Assembly (NCBI GenBank): GCA_017444615.1
Contig: JAFSWF010000072.1
Span: forward strand, 1-47,205
Direction of reading: 5' to 3'
Origin: Paludibacteraceae bacterium
Lineage (GTDB): Bacteria; Bacteroidota; Bacteroidia; Bacteroidales; Paludibacteraceae
DNA length: 47,205 nucleotides
Numbering within the stretch: the stretch's first letter is position 1; every line of letters begins with the position of its first letter. Below the pieces are notes generated by a model. It had not been told where the DNA came from. It made no database searches and saw only the letters and a list, made by a program, of their open reading frames with translations. Shown here in pieces: positions 40,446 through 47,205 of the stretch. The position numbers and the translations under genes were made by a program.

Positions 40446-43400
40446 TTATTTTACCAAATTGCCCGTAAGGGTGTAGGTCTTGCCTTCGCGAAGAATGAAG
40501 ATCTGACCATTCTTCAGCACCTTCATAGCATTGGCGTTGGCATTCGTTTCTTCTACCGCCGTCGTACCACAAGTAACTACAGAAGAGTAGTAAGTGGTAG
40601 AACCTCCGCCTGCAAAAATGCTTATAGCTGTAACGTATGCACGTTTAGAGGTCGTCGAAACTGTAATTTTATTTGTTTCAACAGCGGGCTCTGCTTCAAA
40701 CTCTAAACCGCTTGCCGGTGATTGTGTGCCTAAAGAAGTTGAGCCAGCCTCTACTTTGATATCTCCAGTATCGGAACCATATTGTGCAGCATTTACGATA
40801 ACTTTAGTTACCGATTGAGTACTACTCAAGGTTAGTGTGATGTAACCGGCATTGCTACTTGAACCCATTTTGAGACCACTTACATTAGCATACAATTTGC
40901 TACCTGCGTAAGAACTAATACCGGATTCTGTCTCTACTAAATACGAACGAATATTCGCTGAAGTTGTACGGTCATTATTATTATCTGTGGTTGTGGTTTT
41001 GAATGTTACATAGGCCACTTCACTTTCACCTTCTCCTTCTTCGCTCTTACTGTAGATCGCATAGTAATCTTGTGCTTTGCTAACCGTGAAGTCGCTTACC
41101 CAAGTTTGTGCTGTCGTATTATCAGCGGCCAGTTCTGCTGTCCACCAACCTACGAACGTGTATTCCTCGCAAGCAGGAGTTGGGTCAGCAGGCGTAACGG
41201 CACTCTCACCGGCATAGTATTGTGCGGACGACAGTTCCGTGCCGTTATTGAAGAACCGAACCGTGAATTGATCATCTTCCGCAAAGGTTGCACTAATAGT
41301 TACTGCTTTGGCAGGCATCGTGAAGGTACGAGTGTTGCCTTCCCCGCTCACTTCGATAGCAGTCTCTTCCGCGTCCTTAACGCTCAATGTCGCCAAATGG
41401 TAATGTTCTGCCGGCGTAGCCGTGATCGTGACGGTCTTGCCTGCTGCCGCTTCGTCTGCAGGGTTCGTCTCTAAACTACCATTCTCCGCCTCATTCACCG
41501 TAATGGCGTATTTCTCTGCCGGCGTACAAGAGGTGGTAAAATCCGAATACGAAGTGCCGCCGCCACTGATTTTGTAAAGTTGAACTGCATTCTGTCCTGA
41601 TGTATAACAAGCGAATCGAGGAGAACTGGAGTTCCAGCGAATCTTTCGGGACGCTGTGTTGACATTGGCAATGACGGCATCTCCACTTGAGAAAGAGACA
41701 TTCCAAGAACTATTAGCGGAAATAGTTGTTGATGTGCTCAAACTATTACCCGTGCTCCAATTCCAGTATTTGCCGTCACGCTCAAAGGCGAAACTTCCTG
41801 TTGCACTTCCTTCAACAACAACAAAGGAATAAACTCCGCTTGGAGTAGTTGTATATTCGCTTCCAATACCATAAACGGTTGAGGTGGTAGAGAATGAGGT
41901 TAACTCCATCTTGTCGGATTCATAAACTAAGATAACCTCGTCTCCCACTGCGATGGAAGTGGCTTTTTCTATAGTAGGTTCTCCACCTCCCTCTTCTTCG
42001 GTTGCAAACACGGCGTAGTACGTGGTGGCAGTGGCTTCATCGCCGGTCTTTACGATGGTAGGTGCAGTCGTCTCGCTGGTATAATTTTGACTTGCTGTCC
42101 AGCCGTAGAACACTTTGCCTTCGCAAGCTTCCGGTTCGGTGGCAGGCAAAACTAATCCGTTGGAAGTCTCGGTGGTTGTGAATTCTTCGCCCTGCGCCAT
42201 CCAAGTGATGGTCTGCGGAATCTCTTTGGCGACAGCCAAAATTTCTACATTGCCGGTAACGCTGGCAATAGCGAAAGCACCCGTACTCTCTTCATAGCTA
42301 AAGCCGGAACCCAAAGTCAATTCATCGTCACCCATATAAACCGCCCAACAATCCGCGTCAGAGAGGGTGTAACCGGCGTCAGGTGTAATGGTCAGATTCA
42401 GTGCAGCGTTTTTGTCCACTTGTCCGTCAGAAGGCACCGTACAATGCTCGCCGGAAAGCGAATATGTCCAATAATTCACTGCGCCACCGTTGTACTTAAA
42501 GGTGATATTATTGCCGCTTTTAGTGATTTGCGTCAACTCACAACCGGTGTAAGGCTTATAGGAAGTGACGCTCGTACGCGGGAAAGCGTCAGAGGCTTTA
42601 CCGTAGTTAGATGTTTTGCCATCCGCAGGAACGATCGTGAAACGAGGTTCGCCGGCTTCGTTGTTCGGCGCATTGCTTGTCCATGCCGAGGCATCGTATT
42701 TGACTTGCCATACAATCATACCGCTTCCCGGCAGACCGGCATCCCATCCGCTTTGCTGACGGTTCTCTATGTAATAAACCGTTCCGGTGTTAGTGTATGG
42801 TACCAGCGACGTGCCACCTGTAATCTGATAGGCATCATCATAACCGGTTGTCAGCGTTACATCCAATTGTGCATTCTTGGCAAGGAACTTAGGTGTTGCC
42901 CAACCCATAAAATACTTATCGTAGATAGAGTAGTTAGGCGGCGTCATCTCATCGTTGTTGTAACTACCTTGATCCATAATGGACCACTTACCAGGTGTCA
43001 CACCGTTGGTATTATTCGCTCCGTAATTAGTGTCATAGTAATCCGGCAAACCCAGCACGTGACTGAACTCATGACAAAGCGTTCCAATACCTGAAAGGCT
43101 TCCGCTATATTTTAATTCTGCTGAGCAGACATAGTTGTTAATCTTTTTACCATCAAAGGTAGGAAGGTTCATAGAGGTGATATATCCCTGCGAATTAGCA
43201 TTGACATAATAACCGCTTGTACCGTGTGTTTGTCCGAAATACAATGCAGAAATCAATTCCCAGTTATGCGGCCAGATTGTTTCCGGTGTACCTCCTGCTG
43301 CCTGTCCTTTGCCGGCATAGAAGAAATACACGATGTCCACATAGCCGTCGCCATCGGAATCGTATTGACTGAAATCGCAACCGGCATCATTGGCTGCGGT

Positions 43401-44021
43401 CACTGCGTCAATCACAAAGTCCGCAATGTATAAATCATTCTCTCCATCGTCCTCGGTATCATAAACGCCGTCCTCTCCGTAATCTTGTTCGCCGTAATAC
43501 GCCAAGTTGTTAGGCAATGTGACCGGCCCAAACACATCGAACGAAGGTACATAAGCGCCATTGGATTGAGCTTTGAAATAATCTACCGCCGAACCCGTGG
43601 CACCACCGGTACTATACCCCTCTTGATTGAGCATGTTGTCAAAAGCGGTGGCATTATTAGCAGCCTTGAAACTAACGTCTTGGAATTGTACCAAAATAAC
43701 CAGACCTTTGGGCGCAAAATTGCGTTCTCCAATGGCTTTGCGAGGACGTGAAGAATACAGTTTGCTGGCTTGACGTTTGGCTTTGAACGCAGCCGAAGAG
43801 GGAACGGCTTCGTCGCTGACTACAAACGTACCGTCTGCATTCAGACTAACGCGTTTCCCTTCCTTATTCTCCCAATAATGATAAAACTCATCGCCTACTT
43901 GGCGAACTTCGATGGTCGAACCATCCGTTTGGGTCTTAGTCTGCCAACCTCTATACGCCGGCACTGCCCATACACTTACAGTGCATACCAGCGCCACTAA
44001 GCTCAATAAAACTTTTTTCAT
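40446..44021 (-). CDS. Large secreted M6-family metalloprotease with repeat modules
   Basis: 1191 residues. Signal peptide MKKVLLSLVALVCTVSVWA; propeptide to about residue 105; M6 catalytic domain with HEFSHVLGLPD (His317, Glu318, His321, Asp327) and YDSDGDGYVD just before. After about residue 500 come modules of InlB/BACON-type style (YTLSDADCWAVY, KVFYGWTASQNYTS), a lectin-like block (VYSFVVVEGSATGSFAFERDGKYWNW), and another YAITVNEAENGSLETNP to YTFVGWWTAE block. The end is MKVLKNGQIFILREGKTYTLTGNLVK, a Por-type tail. It is probably surface-exposed and degrades host or dietary protein. Cotranscription with the second M6 gene (26-bp gap) is likely. Confidence 0.88.
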   Translation of the reverse strand: MKKVLLSLVALVCTVSVWAVPAYRGWQTKTQTDGSTIEVRQVGDEFYHYWENKEGKRVSLNADGTFVVSDEAVPSSAAFKAKRQASKLYSSRPRKAIGERNFAPKGLVILVQFQDVSFKAANNATAFDNMLNQEGYSTGGATGSAVDYFKAQSNGAYVPSFDVFGPVTLPNNLAYYGEQDYGEDGVYDTEDDGENDLYIADFVIDAVTAANDAGCDFSQYDSDGDGYVDIVYFFYAGKGQAAGGTPETIWPHNWELISALYFGQTHGTSGYYVNANSQGYITSMNLPTFDGKKINNYVCSAELKYSGSLSGIGTLCHEFSHVLGLPDYYDTNYGANNTNGVTPGKWSIMDQGSYNNDEMTPPNYSIYDKYFMGWATPKFLAKNAQLDVTLTTGYDDAYQITGGTSLVPYTNTGTVYYIENRQQSGWDAGLPGSGMIVWQVKYDASAWTSNAPNNEAGEPRFTIVPADGKTSNYGKASDAFPRTSVTSYKPYTGCELTQITKSGNNITFKYNGGAVNYWTYSLSGEHCTVPSDGQVDKNAALNLTITPDAGYTLSDADCWAVYMGDDELTLGSGFSYEESTGAFAIASVTGNVEILAVAKEIPQTITWMAQGEEFTTTETSNGLVLPATEPEACEGKVFYGWTASQNYTSETTAPTIVKTGDEATATTYYAVFATEEEGGGEPTIEKATSIAVGDEVILVYESDKMELTSFSTTSTVYGIGSEYTTTPSGVYSFVVVEGSATGSFAFERDGKYWNWSTGNSLSTSTTISANSSWNVSFSSGDAVIANVNTASRKIRWNSSSPRFACYTSGQNAVQLYKISGGGTSYSDFTTSCTPAEKYAITVNEAENGSLETNPADEAAAGKTVTITATPAEHYHLATLSVKDAEETAIEVSGEGNTRTFTMPAKAVTISATFAEDDQFTVRFFNNGTELSSAQYYAGESAVTPADPTPACEEYTFVGWWTAELAADNTTAQTWVSDFTVSKAQDYYAIYSKSEEGEGESEVAYVTFKTTTTDNNNDRTTSANIRSYLVETESGISSYAGSKLYANVSGLKMGSSSNAGYITLTLSSTQSVTKVIVNAAQYGSDTGDIKVEAGSTSLGTQSPASGLEFEAEPAVETNKITVSTTSKRAYVTAISIFAGGGSTTYYSSVVTCGTTAVEETNANANAMKVLKNGQIFILREGKTYTLTGNLVK

Positions 44022-44035
44022 GTTATCAAATTATT

Positions 44036-44063
44036 AATTATCAATTATCAATTATCAATTATC
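44036..44063. repeat. Tandem array, exact period 7 bp (AATTATC)
   Basis: Four identical units at 44036, 44043, 44050 and 44057 in the gap between the two M6 genes. The last residues (Asp-Asn) and TGA of the upstream protease lie in it. The same word recurs at 46324-46344. Confidence 0.92.
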
Positions 44064-46222
44064 TGCCCCATTATATTGTAGGTTTGCTCACCCACTTGAA
44101 TCCTCAATTCGCCTTCCTTCACAAACTTCTGTCCTCTTCCTTTTTGGAACCTATAGGCAGGTTCCTCTTCCAGTCCTTGTTCTTGAGGTTGCTCCAAACG
44201 CTCACAGTAAGCGCGGATCATGAACGTGTAATCCAGATTATAATCCTCCGCTAAGTCTTCCCACTTATCGCCATCCAAACTGACCCAACGTCCGTTCGCA
44301 TCGCCGGTATTGGCACTCACCATGGCAGGATTAGCATCGGTGCCTTCGCTCAAAATAACCCACAGGTTACGGGTCGGTTCAAAGAAAACCGTATCCGCCA
44401 ACGTGATGATATGAAAACTATCCCCTGCTGCCGGTTCTACCGTTTCGGTATAAATCTTATTGCTCGCCACCGGTGTCTCTCCGTCCGAATAGATATCTAT
44501 CGTAATCGGTTGGGTGTTATTGGTCTCTTTTTCGTAAACCGCCACTTTCGTCAGCGCGTTGTTGGTCTGCGTGTTTCCGGGTATCATAATACCCCAATAG
44601 AACTCCTTATGTCCTCTGCCTATTTGATGAGCCTGTTTCCCGTCATCATAGAACTGCCAATCTATCCACGCGGAGTCGATAGGGTGTGCACCGCCCATAT
44701 ATTCGAACGTCACCACACCATTGCTCTCTTCTACCTCCGTCACCGCCTTGCCTTCTACCGCTTCCCACGAGTCGCTTACTTGCGCCACGGTATAACGCGG
44801 ATTACCGGCTTCGTTATTAGGTGCGTTCCAACTCCACACTCTACTGTTATAATCCACACGCCAAACGACCATGCCGTGCCCGGGCAAGAACTTATCCCAT
44901 CCGCTTTGCTGACGGTTCTCCAAGTAATAATTCAACTGATTATTAGCCGTTGCGGTTTGTTGCTTACCCGATTGATTCACCTGATAGGCATTGTAATCGT
45001 CCGTTCCGTTGGCATACAGAGTGCCGTTAGACGGAGTGGAACCTAAATTAACCGGTTCTACCCAACCGAAGAAATATTTCTCCCACGGGTCATAGTTGGG
45101 CGGGCAATGCAGATTACCGTTATAGCAACCCGCGTCCATCACATTCCATGCACCCGGAGTGAGACCGTTCTGCTCGTTCTCACCATATTGCGTGTCGTAG
45201 AAATCCGGCAAACCCATTACGTGACCGAACTCATGACACAAGGTACCAATGCCGCATAATTTATTATAACCGTCTAACTCGGACGAACAGGCGTAGTTGT
45301 TAATCACTTTGCCGTCCATGATGAGCAAGTTATAATCCGACTGACTGTTGATATAATAATCGTCTCGACCATGCGTCTGACCTAAATACAGTGCCGAAAT
45401 CAACTCATAGTTATGCGGCCAGATGGTTTCCGGTGCACCTCCGTACGCCTCACCCTTTCCGGCATAAATGAAATACACGAAATCGACATATCCGTCTCCG
45501 TCGGAGTCATATTGACTGAAATCGCACCCCGCTTCTTCGGCCGCCAATATAGCATCAATCACAAAATCTGCCATATACATATCGGTCAAACCGTCATCAT
45601 CCGTTCGGTATAAACCATCTTCTCCTAAATCATGCTCGCCATAGTATTTCACATCGTGCGGCAGGGTTACAGGGCCGATTACATCAAACTGCGGACGGTA
45701 CGAACCGTTCGATTGGTCTGCAAAATACTGCGCTGCCGAACCGTAGTTCTCTCCCTCATGCGCGTTCGTTGTGCATTGACCTTCGGCGGCGTTGCACATA
45801 TTGTCAAACACGTCATTCGTGTGCGCCGCTTTCATCTCTGAGTCAGTAAAATTAACCAGTATAACGACCCCCTTTGGCGCTAAGTTAGGCGTTGTACCTA
45901 CGGCTTGCTTTGCACGCTTAATACCCTTAGATACCAACGCAGGCGCAACCCCGCGCAAATCGCGAGCGCGCGTACGACGATCCTCCCAAACGTCCTTTGT
46001 AGGAACCCTCTCCTCGCTTGGCACAAACGTTCCATCCGCTTGTTCCAGCATCAGCTTTCCATCTGCACTCTCCCAATAAGCGCACCACTCATCGCCTACC
46101 AGACGCACGTTCACTTCGCGGCCGTCCACCGTTTGCTTCGTCTGCCATCCGGGATATGCCGGCACTGCCCATAATCCCACGGCACACAGCATCAATACTA
46201 TACTAACAATAATCTTTTTCAT
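44048..46222 (-). CDS. Secreted M6-family metalloprotease
   Basis: 724 residues from ATG at 46222 (MKKIIVSIVLMLCAVGLWA, a clean signal peptide). An in-frame upstream start at 46234 is less likely. Propeptide to about residue 105; M6 domain with HEFGHVMGLPD (His330, Glu331, His334, Asp340) and the calcium-like YDSDGDGYVD. After about residue 510 a beta-rich domain follows (WIDWQFYDDGKQAHQIG to FMIRAYCERL). The tail ELRIQVGEQTYNIMGQIIDN is of the Por type, its last residues coded by a 7-bp array. The catalytic half is closely similar in motif to the 1191-residue neighbour, suggesting tandem duplication. Confidence 0.9.
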   Translation of the reverse strand: MKKIIVSIVLMLCAVGLWAVPAYPGWQTKQTVDGREVNVRLVGDEWCAYWESADGKLMLEQADGTFVPSEERVPTKDVWEDRRTRARDLRGVAPALVSKGIKRAKQAVGTTPNLAPKGVVILVNFTDSEMKAAHTNDVFDNMCNAAEGQCTTNAHEGENYGSAAQYFADQSNGSYRPQFDVIGPVTLPHDVKYYGEHDLGEDGLYRTDDDGLTDMYMADFVIDAILAAEEAGCDFSQYDSDGDGYVDFVYFIYAGKGEAYGGAPETIWPHNYELISALYLGQTHGRDDYYINSQSDYNLLIMDGKVINNYACSSELDGYNKLCGIGTLCHEFGHVMGLPDFYDTQYGENEQNGLTPGAWNVMDAGCYNGNLHCPPNYDPWEKYFFGWVEPVNLGSTPSNGTLYANGTDDYNAYQVNQSGKQQTATANNQLNYYLENRQQSGWDKFLPGHGMVVWRVDYNSRVWSWNAPNNEAGNPRYTVAQVSDSWEAVEGKAVTEVEESNGVVTFEYMGGAHPIDSAWIDWQFYDDGKQAHQIGRGHKEFYWGIMIPGNTQTNNALTKVAVYEKETNNTQPITIDIYSDGETPVASNKIYTETVEPAAGDSFHIITLADTVFFEPTRNLWVILSEGTDANPAMVSANTGDANGRWVSLDGDKWEDLAEDYNLDYTFMIRAYCERLEQPQEQGLEEEPAYRFQKGRGQKFVKEGELRIQVGEQTYNIMGQIIDN

Positions 46223-46245
46223 ATATTCTGTCAAGCAAAAACTCA

Positions 46246-46278
46246 GTGCCTGGGCTATTTTTCTTAGCCCAAAGGCAC
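46246..46278 (-). terminator. Terminator-like hairpin after mgtC
   Basis: GTGCCT-GGGCTA pairs with TAGCCC-AAAGGCAC (two-base bulge), loop of seven. On the minus strand it is followed by TTTTT, and on the plus strand by TTTTTT, so it may work both ways. It separates mgtC from the M6 protease genes. Confidence 0.7.
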
Positions 46279-46323
46279 GATTTTTTCAAAGGGGTTTTAT
46301 TTGTTTTTTTTTCTCTAAAAATC

Positions 46324-46344
46324 AATTGTCAATTATCAATTATT
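46324..46344. repeat. Tandem array, period 7 bp (AATTATC)
   Basis: Three units at 46324, 46331 and 46338 with single changes. The mgtC stop codon lies in it. Same word as 44036-44063. Confidence 0.85.
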
Positions 46345-46755
46345 CTCGTGTTTGAGGTGTTTAAAGAACAGATTAACCATCATCACAGCAATCGTTCCGA
46401 CTACCGCCTCGGCGTACATGCCATACCCGCACAAGCAACCTATCGCTGCGGCGCACCAAACGGTTGCCGCTGTCGTCAAACCCTTCACCGTATCGCCATC
46501 TTTGAAGATAATACCGGCGCCTAAAAAACCTATACCGGACACTACCTGCGCAATGATACGCGAGTTATCGCCACTTATCATCGTCGGCGACATCAGCACA
46601 TACAACGCACTACCGATGGCAATGAGCGAAATCGTTCGTGTTCCCACTACTTTGCCATGCAACTCACGTTCCATGCCTATCAGATATCCCAGCGCTGTGG
46701 CCAGTAGTATCTTGGTCAATAATCCCAACCAATCTGTCTGCAAAAAACTCTCCAT
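46336..46755 (-). CDS. mgtC: MgtC/SapB-family membrane protein
   Basis: 139 residues with four membrane helices: LLTKILLATALGYLIGMERELHGK (with the conserved GxERE), TRTISLIAIGSALYVLM, IAQVVSGIGFLGAGIIFKDG, and LTTAATVWCAAAIGCLCGYGMY. This is the short MgtC/SapB core without the C-terminal ACT-like domain of Salmonella MgtC. Such proteins are linked to magnesium limitation and membrane energetics, with the exact activity unsettled. It has its own promoter (46864-46895) and is followed by a terminator hairpin. Confidence 0.9.
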   Translation of the reverse strand: MESFLQTDWLGLLTKILLATALGYLIGMERELHGKVVGTRTISLIAIGSALYVLMSPTMISGDNSRIIAQVVSGIGFLGAGIIFKDGDTVKGLTTAATVWCAAAIGCLCGYGMYAEAVVGTIAVMMVNLFFKHLKHENN

Positions 46756-46825
46756 CTTTATCCTTTTATCGTTCTGTTTTTGGGCTTTCAGTCGTCAGCT
46801 ATCTGCCGTCAGAAAAAGCAGAAAG

Positions 46826-46846
46826 CTGAACGCTGAATGCTGAATA
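46826..46846. repeat. Tandem array, period 7 bp (CTGAANN)
   Basis: Units at 46826, 46833 and 46840 in the mgtC leader. The related word CTGANNN appears at 33556-33590 and 29436. Confidence 0.8.
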
Positions 46847-46863
46847 CTTTTTAATTTAGCGTG

Positions 46864-46895
46864 CAAAGGTACAACTTTTTTTTGACATATGCAAG
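46864..46895 (-). promoter_or_regulatory. Bacteroidota-type promoter for mgtC
   Basis: On the minus strand: CTTGCATAT at -33, exactly 20 nt, TACCTTTG (plus 46864-46871). The leader of about 100 nt contains the CTGAANN array. The 450-bp gene-free stretch 46756-47205 otherwise holds only the palindrome and array listed next. Confidence 0.75.
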
Positions 46896-46973
46896 ATTTT
46901 TATATTTTTTTATAAAAATAATCGTTCGAGGCAAGCCGAGATAAGACATAAATTTGCAATTTTCTTCTTTTTC

Positions 46974-46989
46974 CCGACATTAATGTCGG
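46974..46989. promoter_or_regulatory. Perfect 16-bp palindrome with extra half-site
   Basis: CCGACATTAATGTCGG. A third half-site, CCGACAT, lies about 25 bp further at about 47009. This has the form of a dimeric repressor site. It is about 80 bp upstream of the mgtC promoter; which gene it controls is unknown, as the gene to the right lies outside the window. Confidence 0.55.
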
Positions 46990-47079
46990 TCGTCTGCATT
47001 TTATCCGACATCTCCTTTCTAGGTGGTTACATTGGTTTTTCCCTGATTCCGCCACCCATCTTCCACCTTGTTCAATCGA

Positions 47080-47112
47080 ATGCTCATCGTATGCTCATCG
47101 TATGCTCATCGT
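47080..47112. repeat. Tandem array, exact period 11 bp (ATGCTCATCGT)
   Basis: Three identical units at 47080, 47091 and 47102, then a degenerate fourth, near the right edge in gene-free DNA. Confidence 0.92.
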
Positions 47113-47205
47113 TTGCTCCACCTGACGTCACTATGCTCACAAGCCAAGAATACCCCCAGAAAATCCGCCAATTTTGCCATCATAAACTATATTATATATT
47201 TATAT

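Noticed and set aside
42420-43094. A long plus-strand ORF (224 codons) and many others opposite the minus-strand genes
   Set aside because: They lie wholly antisense to well-supported genes, show no family motifs or signal peptides, and reflect the codon use of the real genes.

Overview
The window looks like a chromosomal contig from a host-associated member of the Bacteroidales. Evidence: Bacteroidota-type promoters (TTTG, exactly 20 nt, TAnnTTTG) found five times; M6 proteases and a giant secreted protein that end in the short NGxxYxxxG-type C-terminal tail common in this order; DUF4254, DUF4292, WbqC-like and three FKBP genes; and ORF6N and DUF1016 proteins. The genus cannot be fixed from the sequence alone.

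Layout. Positions 1-10218 are minus-strand: mlaE, a four-helix-bundle gene, mlaF, a propeptide-only protein, an M6 protease, xth, lptB, a Kelch lipoprotein, a Wzi-like porin, DUF4254, a family 9 glycosyltransferase and a partial family 2 glycosyltransferase. This is an envelope/LPS block. Positions 10498-19599 hold the only plus-strand genes: a secreted-protein gene with an internal stop, a frameshifted ORF6N gene, an 1845-residue secreted protein, a DUF1016 PD-(D/E)xK nuclease and a small Cys-rich membrane protein. It reads as an accessory island. Positions 19645-46755 are minus-strand again: truA, two flippases, FKBPs, ribE, rsmI, a coiled-coil protein, a POT transporter, ilvE, a WbqC-like gene, lepB, dapB, a split U32 peptidase, an rRNA methyltransferase, rimM, lipoproteins, an EnvC-like protein, DUF4292, a TPR protein, dut, a lipid kinase, two large M6 proteases and mgtC. 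Most neighbours overlap by 1-16 bp (often ATGA) or are separated only by a short repeat array, so transcription units are long.

The most unusual property is repeat load. (1) A family of 16-24 bp units, TTACA-arm-loop-arm'-GGTC, occurs about 32 times in eight head-to-tail clusters. The arms change together (GC/GC, GT/AC, AC/GT, GCCC/GGGC, GCGGC/GCCGC, GCAAC/GTTGC), as expected if a hairpin is conserved. Clusters sit at gene ends and also inside genes, where two of them are exactly 69 and 66 nt and so keep the reading frame; a third encodes the hydrophobic core of a signal peptide. (2) About 25 short tandem arrays with period 7, 8, 9 or 11 bp, each with a different sequence, sit on stop/start junctions and as in-frame insertions in enzymes (ilvE, dapB, U32, lipid kinase, rsmI, WbqC). 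(3) Three palindromes code the linker of the DUF1016 nuclease. I know of no description of this combination in Bacteroidales; the nearest analogues known to me are Rickettsia palindromic elements (in-frame) and cyanobacterial heptanucleotide STRR arrays.

No rRNA, tRNA, CRISPR array, insertion sequence or replication origin was recognised. All functions are read from motifs by eye; no search was run.
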